In this document: positions 1 to 4,278 of the stretch, piece after piece | Numbering within the stretch: the first letter of the stretch is position 1 | How the letters are laid out: every line of letters starts with the position of its first letter | Source: Methanobacterium sp. | GTDB taxonomy: Archaea; Methanobacteriota; Methanobacteria; Methanobacteriales; Methanobacteriaceae | Direction of reading: 5' to 3' | Length of the DNA: 7,942 bases | NCBI GenBank assembly: GCA_009712615.1 | Contig: WASR01000043.1 | Coordinates: forward strand, 1 to 7,942 | The notes under the pieces: generated by a model | Database searches by the model: none | What the model was told of the DNA's origin: nothing | Seen by the model: only the letters and a program-made list of their open reading frames with translations | Position numbers and translations under genes: made by a program

Positions 1-156
1 TTCCGGTGGGACCAGGGCTCGCCAGTTGTAGAGCGGTGTGAACGGGCCGTGCTCGCCGAATTTCTCGGCGTCTTCCTTCGTCTGGAACGACGGGCACCGC
101 CACCAGTGTTTGTTGCGCAGCAACTTCTTGGTCTGCGCATATCCCCAGGCATGCAA
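1..156 (-). CDS. Hypothetical protein, TTG start, C-terminus cut by window edge
   Basis: This frame stays open on the minus strand from a TTG codon at 156-154 to the window edge, giving the first 52 residues. I chose TTG because GAGGAGG (171-165) lies 8 nt upstream and overlaps the TAG stop of the preceding gene; the ATG at 152-150 is in a different frame whose product is arginine- and threonine-rich and unlike a protein. The peptide reads as a natural protein: it has an aromatic and basic patch with a Trp-Trp pair and one Cys (residues 18-21, WWRC), an acidic/lysine stretch, then a Pro/Tyr/Trp-rich segment. It follows the 55-aa gene by 14 nt and is probably the third gene of a leftward operon. 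I do not recognise a family. Confidence 0.6.
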   Translation of the reverse strand, partial: MHAWGYAQTKKLLRNKHWWRCPSFQTKEDAEKFGEHGPFTPLYNWRALVPPE

Positions 157-170
157 GGCCAAGCCCTCCT

Positions 171-338
171 CTAATGGCAAAGACGGCGAAGGGTCGAGGC
201 GGCCTGCCAGCACAGGTCTTGGTACCTCTGAGTGAGACGGCGCGCCTGCTCGGCCGTCACAATAACCTGGTCATCGCCCACCGGCTGCGCCGTCGCGGCG
301 CGGGCCAAGTCTTTGATCAGTCTTTCGATCGTCGTCAT
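171..338 (-). CDS. Small hypothetical protein (55 aa)
   Basis: A 55-codon gene starting MTTIERLIKDLARAA. The frame is open further upstream, to an ATG at 431, but that extension would overlap the 116-aa gene. The ATG at 338-336 has an AAGGGAGC ribosome-binding site about 5 nt before it, so I take it as the start. The protein is mostly helical, with two charged amphipathic stretches (roughly residues 3-14 and 25-40) and a basic C-terminus ending in Cys-His. No family is recognised. It starts 13 nt after the stop of the 116-aa gene, and its own stop sits inside the ribosome-binding site of the next gene, so the three are probably co-transcribed and translationally coupled. Confidence 0.65.
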   Translation of the reverse strand: MTTIERLIKDLARAATAQPVGDDQVIVTAEQARRLTQRYQDLCWQAASTLRRLCH

Positions 339-351
339 CACGCCGCTCCCT

Positions 352-702
352 TCAGGCTCGATCAGCCGGCGTCGCCGCGGCGATGGCATCGCGGACCATG
401 CTGATGGCCTGTTCCAGGCTTGCCCGGTCATCGTCTGCGAGGTCGTACTGATCCGCGATGTGTTCGAAAAGGCGGATGTTCATTGTCAAAGCGCGCAGCA
501 TCGGCGGCACGGCCTGGATGGCGGCGACGATCTCGCGCCTCTCGACTTCATCCAGGCCGGCCGCGCTGCAATCGGCAACGATGCGCCTGAGAGGCTGGCC
601 GTCCGAGTGAATATGGCCAAAATCCTGGTAGACAGAATATGAGTAGGGTCCGGCCGGGTCATTGACCCATGTCTGAGCGGCAACGGTCGTATGTTGTTTC
701 AT
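352..702 (-). CDS. Hypothetical protein (116 aa), first gene of leftward operon
   Basis: The ATG at 702-700 is preceded at 8 nt by GGGAGA (716-711), and a promoter-like pair lies just upstream. The protein begins with a polar, aromatic-rich region (residues 10-35, with several Tyr, Trp and His), then becomes helical and acidic, with a DEVERRE run near residue 51 and an acidic DLADDDR segment near residue 87. It has no signal peptide or membrane helix. I do not recognise a family. Its position, divergent from a helix-turn-helix regulator gene and sharing a repeat-rich intergenic region with it, suggests the regulator may control it; this is inference from layout. Confidence 0.75.
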   Translation of the reverse strand: MKQHTTVAAQTWVNDPAGPYSYSVYQDFGHIHSDGQPLRRIVADCSAAGLDEVERREIVAAIQAVPPMLRALTMNIRLFEHIADQYDLADDDRASLEQAISMVRDAIAAATPADRA

Positions 703-733
703 GCTCGGCTTCTCCCATGAATTCCATGACCTT

Positions 734-762
734 ACGCTAATTCAATCCGCCCAAATCGTCAA
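734..762 (-). promoter_or_regulatory. Probable sigma70-type promoter of the leftward operon
   Basis: Read on the minus strand, TTGACG (762-757) is followed by a 17-nt spacer and TAGCGT (739-734). The -35 box matches five of six consensus bases, while the -10 box is weak. It sits about 30 nt upstream of the start codon of the 116-aa gene, which leaves room for a short leader with a GGGAGA ribosome-binding site. Confidence 0.45.
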
Positions 763-769
763 TAAATAG

Positions 770-830
770 TTGGCGATATATATCTAATGTGTTTGGCAAT
801 TGTGCGATATGGTAATTGTCAATATCGTTA
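770..830. promoter_or_regulatory. Repeat-rich candidate operator between divergent operons
   Basis: This AT-rich stretch separates the leftward operon from the HTH regulator gene. GCGATAT occurs at 773-779 and 804-810, and its inverted core ATATCG at 822-827. GG(C/T)AATTGT occurs as a direct repeat at 795-803 and 811-819, 16 bp apart. The CGATAT/ATATCG pair at 805-827 forms an inverted repeat around an 11-bp centre. Such interleaved repeats in a divergent promoter region are typical of operators for a small Cro/CI-type regulator such as the one encoded next door, but binding is inferred. I could not place a convincing rightward -10/-35 pair. Confidence 0.45.
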
Positions 831-834
831 AGGC

Positions 835-1038
835 ATGCAAAACCTCATGGACGAAATTGCCGCCATTGAAGCTCGTGCGAAGAAGTTGAACTTGCCGATG
901 GCCTATGTTTGCAATTGGGCTGGCGTTCCGAATTCGACGTGGAGCAAATGGAAAAAGGGGCTGTTCGGCCCGACAAAGAAGAATTGGGACGCGATCACCG
1001 ATGCGATCGCGGACCTTGAGCGCCGGCTGCGTCGGTGA
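835..1038 (+). CDS. Small helix-turn-helix DNA-binding protein (67 aa)
   Basis: The protein is almost only a DNA-binding domain. A first helix (residues 5-18) is followed by a helix-turn-helix unit at about residues 20-42, where AYVCNWAGVPNSTWSKWKKG gives the usual pattern of helix, small-residue turn, then a recognition helix rich in Ser, Trp and Lys. A closing helix (residues 49-66) ends in an arginine-rich tail. This resembles phage and plasmid Cro/XRE-type repressors, which commonly repress their own and a divergent promoter. The first ATG (835) has AAGG only 1 nt upstream; a second ATG at 847 would put the same AAGG at 13 nt, so the start is uncertain (67 or 63 aa). It heads a rightward cluster of very small genes; the next start codon abuts its stop. 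Confidence 0.7.
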   Translation: MQNLMDEIAAIEARAKKLNLPMAYVCNWAGVPNSTWSKWKKGLFGPTKKNWDAITDAIADLERRLRR

Positions 1039-1122
1039 ATGAGCTTCGCGGTGCTGGGCTCGCTGCTCGTTTGTGTCCTTTACTCTTTCTGGCCGACGCC
1101 TGATAGAAAGGAAAAACTTTGA
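1039..1122 (+). CDS. 27-aa single-helix membrane peptide
   Basis: The ATG directly follows the TGA of the regulator gene (TGA-ATG), so translation is probably by re-initiation; no separate ribosome-binding site is seen. The product is a hydrophobic stretch (residues 2-18, with VLGSLLVCVLYSFW) followed by a charged, lysine-rich tail. That layout suits a single-pass small membrane protein with the tail in the cytoplasm. The TGA stop overlaps the TTG start of the next gene (TTGA). No family is recognised. The exact abutment at both ends, plus a clear hydrophobic/charged pattern, is the evidence that it is a real gene. Confidence 0.5.
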   Translation: MSFAVLGSLLVCVLYSFWPTPDRKEKL

Positions 1123-1301
1123 CTCTCACGTATTTGCAGTGCGCCACACACCTTTTAGCCGCGATCTGGTCGGGTATCATGGGGTACGAGCGGCTGCAGG
1201 ATAAAAAACGGTGGGGTGCCGTAGCATTTTGGATCAGCGGGAGTCTTTTGGGGCTCTATGCTTATCACGATCTATGGGGATGGCCGTTCGACGCATTTTG
1301 A
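1119..1301 (+). CDS. Small two-helix membrane protein, TTG start (60 aa)
   Basis: The TTG start at 1119 is supported by AAAGGA ending about 6 nt upstream and by overlap with the TGA stop of the preceding peptide gene. The protein has two hydrophobic segments, about residues 3-22 (with HLLAAIWSGIMGY) and 33-50 (with VAFWISGSLLGLY), joined by a charged loop ERLQDKKR. This predicts a small hairpin membrane protein. Its aromatic-rich end (DLWGWPFDAF) probably lies at the membrane surface. I do not recognise a family. With the 27-aa peptide it makes two successive small membrane proteins downstream of a repressor-like gene, a layout seen in phage and plasmid toxic or membrane-acting modules, though nothing here proves that role. 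Confidence 0.6.
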   Translation: MTLTYLQCATHLLAAIWSGIMGYERLQDKKRWGAVAFWISGSLLGLYAYHDLWGWPFDAF

Positions 1302-1369
1302 TAAATTTGCTCGCCGTCGGCATTTTTGTCTCTGCAGTTAGCCTGGGAATATCTGCCTCACTGACTAAG

Positions 1370-1375
1370 AAAGGA
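1370..1375 (+). promoter_or_regulatory. Strong ribosome-binding site deciding the 77-aa start
   Basis: AAAGGA lies 6 nt before the ATG at 1382. The same AAAGGA sequence precedes the TTG start at 1119. It supports an independent translation start inside a longer open frame that also encodes an upstream hydrophobic helix. Confidence 0.6.
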
Positions 1376-1381
1376 AATAAC

Positions 1382-1615
1382 ATGAAAGTAGAGACATTCA
1401 ATTATATCAAACAAGGAATGGACAATAACGTCTCAAAGGGCACCCCAATCCAGATTGGCCTTAAAAATGGACAAACATTTTGTGGAATATTCGAATCATC
1501 GCCGTCGCATATCGGCGTATTTAATATTATGGTACCACGGAATGGCACCGAAGCAGCCCGCCTTTATTGGTTCGAATTGGAGGAAATTGCCAGTATTGGC
1601 TTTCCTCATATTTGA
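1382..1615 (+). CDS. Sm/Hfq-like small protein (77 aa), possible longer membrane form
   Basis: After a short helical N-terminus (residues 1-18) the protein has a strand-rich core. TPIQIGLKNGQTFCGIFES (21-39) matches the general Sm1 pattern of a strand, Lys-Asn-Gly turn, and a Gly-containing strand. Another strand follows (45-51), and a final RLYWFELEEIASIGF (60-74) resembles the closing strand and loop of Sm-like folds. This suggests an Sm/LSM-type beta barrel; it lacks the recognisable Hfq signature, so RNA binding is not established. The start at 1382 has the best ribosome-binding site. The same frame is open upstream, and an ATG at 1280 would add 34 residues with a hydrophobic helix (RILINLLAVGIFVSAVSLGI), so a membrane-anchored isoform is possible. 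Base composition is AT-richer than the right half of the window. Confidence 0.6.
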   Translation: MKVETFNYIKQGMDNNVSKGTPIQIGLKNGQTFCGIFESSPSHIGVFNIMVPRNGTEAARLYWFELEEIASIGFPHI

Positions 1616-1635
1616 GCTATTCGGATTTTGTGGTT

Positions 1636-1648
1636 GTTACGCGGTAAC
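1636..1648. repeat. 13-bp palindrome GTTAC-GCG-GTAAC, copy 1
   Basis: A perfect 5-bp-arm palindrome with a 3-bp centre. It overlaps the stop codon of the 80-aa minus-strand gene, so it also lies just past the 3' end of the convergent Sm-like gene. It is one of three exact copies of the same arms within 300 bp. Confidence 0.7.
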
Positions 1649-1879
1649 GCGATCATAATAGGCGCTCTGTTCTTTTGCGGTCATCCCGGCAAGTAGATCA
1701 CGCTCAGCGTTACGCAGTAACGTCTGAAGAACCTCAATTTGAGATATACCGCCATGAGCCGCCAAGCGGCGTAAAGTCATGGATGCTGAGAAAGGCACAA
1801 TCATGGACAACCGCGTTCCATCACCTTCCCGCTGCCGGCGGCGATAGTCGGCTTGGCGCTCTGCATTCGATTTCGGCAT
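1637..1879 (-). CDS. Probable plasmid-type DNA-binding regulator (80 aa)
   Basis: The start ATG (1879-1877) has GGGGAGC about 6 nt upstream. An ATG at 1936 in the same frame is rejected because that extension crosses a palindrome and lacks a ribosome-binding site. The protein opens with a conserved-looking MPKSNAERQADYRRRQRE, a strongly basic helix typical of a small family of plasmid and mobile-element proteins. A strand-like RLSMIVPF (23-30) and two helices (31-43 and 45-60) follow, a strand-helix-helix order suggesting a ribbon-helix-helix-type domain. I infer a DNA-binding regulator. Palindromes GTTAC-NNN-GTAAC lie before it, inside it and at its stop codon, and may be its operators. It converges on the rightward micro-operon, ending 21 nt from it. 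Confidence 0.65.
   Translation of the reverse strand: MPKSNAERQADYRRRQREGDGTRLSMIVPFSASMTLRRLAAHGGISQIEVLQTLLRNAERDLLAGMTAKEQSAYYDRVTA
1709..1721. repeat. 13-bp palindrome GTTAC-GCA-GTAAC, copy 2
   Basis: Here the arms extend to 6 bp (CGTTAC/GTAACG), the longest of the set. It is inside the coding sequence of the 80-aa minus-strand protein, 73 bp centre to centre from copy 1. Confidence 0.65.
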
Positions 1880-1892
1880 GATGCTGCTCCCC

Positions 1893-1905
1893 GTTACATG
1901 GTAGC
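1893..1905. repeat. Degenerate palindrome GTTAC-ATG-GTAGC, copy 3
   Basis: One mismatch from the perfect form. It lies in the leader just upstream of the ribosome-binding site of the 80-aa gene, centred 29 bp (about three helical turns) from the next perfect copy, a spacing that would place two bound dimers on one face of the DNA. Confidence 0.5.
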
Positions 1906-1921
1906 ATGTCGTATACCTTTC

Positions 1922-1934
1922 GTTACCGCGTAAC
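1922..1934. repeat. 13-bp palindrome GTTAC-CGC-GTAAC, copy 4
   Basis: A perfect copy about 43-55 bp upstream of the start codon of the 80-aa gene, where its promoter should lie. Read on the minus strand, a TATACG at 1915-1910 could be its -10 box, but no good -35 match is found at the right distance. Position suggests autoregulation. Confidence 0.6.
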
Positions 1935-1972
1935 AATCATCAAATCCGTCTAACCGGAAAATTCAATCGCTT

Positions 1973-2006
1973 TTGACACGCATGCGCCAATTGTGTCCGG
2001 CGTCAA
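1973..2006. promoter_or_regulatory. Nested inverted repeat with consensus -35 box
   Basis: TTGACA at 1973-1978 matches the sigma70 -35 consensus and points towards the RHH-like gene at 2021, but no good -10 box follows at 16-18 nt. The stretch is also a nested inverted repeat: TTGAC (1973-1977) with GTCAA (2002-2006), and GACAC (1975-1979) with GTGTC (1993-1997). An operator over a promoter is the likeliest reading; its regulator is unknown. Confidence 0.3.
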
Positions 2007-2020
2007 ATTAGGAGCACTTG

Positions 2021-2152
2021 GTGGCCCAGCACACCATTCCGCTTACCGACGAGCAAGAGCGCACACTCGCTTTGGCGGCCCAGGCAACACATGCAAGCAT
2101 CGTGGATTTCATTAAGCTGGCCGTCGGGGAATGCCATCGCGAGTGCCGATGA
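2021..2152 (+). CDS. Short RHH/antitoxin-like protein (43 aa), possibly frameshifted
   Basis: The GTG start at 2021 has a strong TAGGAG ribosome-binding site 6 nt upstream. The product opens with a strand-like HTIPLTDEQ, then two helices (about residues 10-23 and 26-37, with ASIVDFIKLAVG), a layout resembling the start of ribbon-helix-helix antitoxins and plasmid regulators. It ends abruptly in a Cys/His/Arg tail. If one G of the GGGG run at 2126-2129 were absent, the frame would continue as NAIASADEEYWGPVQAMR and stay open to a TAA at 2268-2270, giving a longer protein with a more natural helix. I therefore suspect a frameshift, either a real inactivating mutation or a sequencing error. No toxin partner is visible next to it. 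Confidence 0.5.
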   Translation: MAQHTIPLTDEQERTLALAAQATHASIVDFIKLAVGECHRECR

Positions 2153-2303
2153 GGAATATTGGGGTCCGGTCCAGGCAATGCGACCTGCGCCAGGCGCGTC
2201 GGAACCGCGCATCTGCGGCGTGGCCGGATCGGCCAGCCAAAGGTGTAGCCGCAGCCGCGATACTCGATAAGGATGAAACGCGAAGTGAACGGGGAGGGAC
2301 AGA

Positions 2304-3110
2304 ATGGCGGGAATTCGGCACGAGACGTTGAAGTTATCCAGCCTAAAATGGTCAGGAGCGGTTTTTTCGGTACTCATAATTGTATTAGGCGCTTCAGGAA
2401 TTATCCATACATCAGATAGTATTAGAGGAATAATATCAGTTGCAGGGGTGGCCGCAGGCGTATTTCTTGGTGCCTTGCTAACAACATTTTTGACAAAATC
2501 GGAGACAGAAAAGGCAAAGGCACTCATTGAATCTGCATTTGAGCGGGTTAGCACCAAAGGTCGTGGCACATCACTTCCGATTATTCTGCCAGATCATCTT
2601 TATGTGTATTATGTATCCTGTGCCGAAAATGGCCGCCGATATTGGCAGATGAGGATCGTTGAATTGCATAGCGCGATTGATATCGGTTCCTGGATAGGGA
2701 GAAACGTTTATTCAAGTCCGCGGGACGAGGAAAGAGTATACGATACGGAAATCAACGTACTTCGTGGTAGATTAATAATTACCATGACTGCCGCACAATC
2801 AAATGAAGATACGTCAATTATGAGTGTAAACACCCATAATCCCAACGGTGATCGCTATGGGGTTACGTACCATTGTGATTGGGGAGGAAAGTCTCGACTT
2901 GATCCAGCGATGGTCTTCGATTCCCCCCAAAAGTTTGACCACAAGCCACACAAATTTTTCAAGGAGAGGTGGCCAAAGGACCCTTCGCGAATAGAGGACG
3001 ATGACAGAATCGCTGTAATGGACGCTCACTACCGTTCTAGGTTGCCTCATGTCGCTACCATTGATTCCGTTTTTCGAGGACCAAATGGTGTATTGGAAAC
3101 GTTGAGTTGA
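2304..3110 (+). CDS. Two-helix membrane protein with strand-rich soluble domain (268 aa)
   Basis: The ATG at 2304 has GGAGGG about 6 nt upstream. Two hydrophobic segments, about residues 16-34 (AVFSVLIIVLGASGII) and 41-63 (IISVAGVAAGVFLGALLTTF), form a membrane hairpin. A charged linker (65-85) follows, then a strand-rich domain (about 97-205) with LYVYYVSCAENGRRYWQMRI, NVLRGRLIITMTAA and a glycine/aromatic run YGVTYHCDWGGKSR, and finally an acidic/basic tail. This order (two membrane helices, then a beta-rich cytoplasmic domain) is that of Cap15-type effectors of CBASS anti-phage systems, whose barrel senses a cyclic nucleotide. That is an architectural likeness only: I cannot show homology, the protein is somewhat longer, and no nucleotidyltransferase lies in the window. 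The gene is clearly AT-richer than the nuclease and parA genes, suggesting separate acquisition. Confidence 0.75.
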   Translation: MAGIRHETLKLSSLKWSGAVFSVLIIVLGASGIIHTSDSIRGIISVAGVAAGVFLGALLTTFLTKSETEKAKALIESAFERVSTKGRGTSLPIILPDHLYVYYVSCAENGRRYWQMRIVELHSAIDIGSWIGRNVYSSPRDEERVYDTEINVLRGRLIITMTAAQSNEDTSIMSVNTHNPNGDRYGVTYHCDWGGKSRLDPAMVFDSPQKFDHKPHKFFKERWPKDPSRIEDDDRIAVMDAHYRSRLPHVATIDSVFRGPNGVLETLS

Positions 3111-3126
3111 ACCAGCACGATCAATG

Positions 3127-3179
3127 GCGCTATCGCCGCTGAGTTGAACAGTCTTGTCGACCAACTGGCCACATAGCGC
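3127..3179. repeat. Inverted repeat GCGCTAT/ATAGCGC in the gap before the nuclease gene
   Basis: Perfect 7-bp arms at 3127-3133 and 3173-3179 enclose 39 bp containing the near-palindrome TTGTCGACCAA. A direct repeat GAGTTGAAC (3104-3112 and 3141-3149) begins in the end of the preceding gene. The gap carries no clear promoter or T-tract terminator. The structure may be a regulatory site or the scar of an insertion; the sequence alone does not decide. Confidence 0.3.
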
Positions 3180-3195
3180 TAGAGAAAGAACCATT

Positions 3196-3789
3196 TTGAT
3201 CCGGATCACACAAATTGGCCTGATTGGATTAGCGATTTTCGCGACCTCGGCATTGCCCTCGGCGGCGAAGCAAAAGTCCCTTTTTGACCAAGCGGCGCAG
3301 GCACTCACCGAGCAGGAACCAGTCTCTGGGGCCTTTGCGGCAGGGGCGTCATACTCTGCCTGTTTCGTGCCTGGCATGGACTGCGAAGGTCTTGCCGTGG
3401 AGGAGATCGGTGCGGCCCGCAAGACGGTTCTCGTGCAGGCGTATTCTTTCACCTCGCCGGCGATCGCCAAGGCACTGGTCGAAGCGGCGAAGCGCGGGGT
3501 CGATGTGCGGGTGATTCTCGATAAGAGTCAACGGAGCGAGAAATATTCCGGTGCCACCTTTCTCCGGAACGCCGGCATACCGACGGTGATCGACGACAAA
3601 CCGGCCATTGCGCACAACAAGGTCATGATCATCGATAATCAGGTCGTGATCACCGGCAGTTTCAATTACACAAAATCGGCGCAGGAACGCAACGCGGAGA
3701 ACCTTCTGGTACTCCGGGGCGATCTGCAGCTGGTGCAGGCCTACACGGAAAATTGGCGGCGCCGCTGGGCGGTGTCTGTCCCATTGTGA
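3196..3789 (+). CDS. Exported phospholipase-D-superfamily nuclease, Nuc type (197 aa)
   Basis: A single-HKD-motif protein. AHNKVMIIDNQVVITGSFNY carries HxK(x)4D(x)6GS exactly (His140, Lys142, Asp147, Gly154-Ser155 from the chosen start), followed by the family's Asn and a QERNAENLLV strand. Proteins with one motif dimerise to form the active site through a phosphohistidine. The best-known relative is the plasmid pKM101 endonuclease Nuc, a periplasmic nonspecific nuclease. The start at TTG 3196 gives a textbook signal peptide (Arg, hydrophobic core IGLIGLAIFATSAL, cleavage near PSAAKQ) with AGAGAAAGAA 5 nt upstream; a TTG at 3154 would add 14 polar residues with no good ribosome-binding site. 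The length fits the family. Expected location is periplasmic. DNA is the likely substrate, though phospholipase activity cannot be excluded. Confidence 0.85.
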   Translation: MIRITQIGLIGLAIFATSALPSAAKQKSLFDQAAQALTEQEPVSGAFAAGASYSACFVPGMDCEGLAVEEIGAARKTVLVQAYSFTSPAIAKALVEAAKRGVDVRVILDKSQRSEKYSGATFLRNAGIPTVIDDKPAIAHNKVMIIDNQVVITGSFNYTKSAQERNAENLLVLRGDLQLVQAYTENWRRRWAVSVPL

Positions 3790-3799
3790 GGGGATTCAC

Positions 3800-4144
3800 A
3801 TGATGCAATTCACTTTTGTTTTTGATGCGGCAAATCTTGGCGCGGCCGTTAGAGGGCTTCAAACAGCATCGCAGGAACATGCGCGACATACCGAAGAGGA
3901 TGTAAGGGCGGAGATTGTTGAGCGAGCGATTCGATTATTCGAAAAGAAATTTGGTGGGCGGGGACCTGTCGCTGCCATGGATGTGAATCAAGGGGTTCTC
4001 CAGGTACCGATCTGGAAAGGTATCGCTTGCGTTTTCAGCGCTCAGTCAGAGTCGACCGGCGGGTATAAGGTTGACCGCGAAGTGGCGGTTTCCCTGGAGC
4101 CAAACGACGAGATCGGTGTCGACTACTGGCATTATTTCGAATAG
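3800..4144 (+). CDS. Hypothetical protein (114 aa) coupled to the nuclease gene
   Basis: AGGGG, part of the nuclease stop region (TGAGGGG), lies 7 nt before the ATG at 3800, and only 10 nt separate the two genes, so co-translation is likely. A second ATG follows at once (MM). The protein has a strand-like start (QFTFVFDA), a long amphipathic helix rich in Glu and Arg (about residues 22-50), then a strand-rich half (VLQVPIWKGIACVFSA and VDREVAVSLE) and an acidic aromatic end (DYWHYFE). It has no signal peptide, so it is cytoplasmic unlike its neighbour. I do not recognise a family. A role as partner or protector for the nuclease is possible only by position. Confidence 0.7.
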   Translation: MMQFTFVFDAANLGAAVRGLQTASQEHARHTEEDVRAEIVERAIRLFEKKFGGRGPVAAMDVNQGVLQVPIWKGIACVFSAQSESTGGYKVDREVAVSLEPNDEIGVDYWHYFE

Positions 4145-4223
4145 GCAGACAGGGCTCAACGAGCTTGACCCAAACTACCGGCCGGTGAATGAGGTAAACA
4201 CCAAACCCCAGAATATAAGGGCC

Positions 4224-4252
4224 TTGACGACACCAAGGGCATTAGGGATATT
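4224..4252 (+). promoter_or_regulatory. Probable promoter of the partition operon
   Basis: TTGACG (4224-4229) is followed by a 17-nt spacer and GATATT (4247-4252). The -35 box matches five of six and the -10 box four of six consensus bases. The -10 box and the expected start site lie within the 42-bp palindrome, so a protein bound there would block transcription. The operon start codon is 37 nt downstream. Confidence 0.55.
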
Positions 4253-4278
4253 AGGGACACCTAATTTCCCTAATGCCC
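4237..4278. promoter_or_regulatory. 42-bp near-perfect palindrome: candidate operator/centromere of parA operon
   Basis: Two 19-bp arms flank the 4-bp centre GACA (4256-4259) and differ at a single position. The perfect outer arms are GGGCATTAGGGA (4237-4248) and TCCCTAATGCCC (4267-4278); the inner arms are ATTAGG (4250-4255) and CCTAAT (4260-4265). It thus holds four ATTAGG half-sites, two in each orientation. In type Ib partition systems the ribbon-helix-helix partner usually binds repeats upstream of parA, both to repress the operon and to act as centromere. The location over the promoter and directly before the parA ribosome-binding site fits that; binding is inferred. Confidence 0.7.

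Noticed and set aside
38..235. Plus-strand frame of 65 codons at the left edge
   Set aside because: It runs antisense to the 55-aa gene and the TTG-started gene, has no ribosome-binding site, and its Ser/Arg/Pro-rich product looks like an antisense shadow.
232..642. Plus-strand frame of 136 codons opposite the 116-aa gene
   Set aside because: The minus-strand genes there have ribosome-binding sites and ordinary protein composition; this frame is their antisense image in GC-rich DNA.
2003..2569. Minus-strand frame of 188 codons across the start of the membrane-protein gene
   Set aside because: It spans a composition boundary and lies antisense to a gene with a strong ribosome-binding site and two clear membrane helices. 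It reads as chance.
2814..3470. Minus-strand frame of 218 codons
   Set aside because: It is antisense to the membrane-protein gene and the HKD nuclease, both with recognisable features; the product has no coherent pattern.
4241..4273. TTAGGG units as telomere-like repeats
   Set aside because: Only four units occur, arranged as a palindrome over a promoter rather than as a tandem array, so an operator or centromere explains them better.
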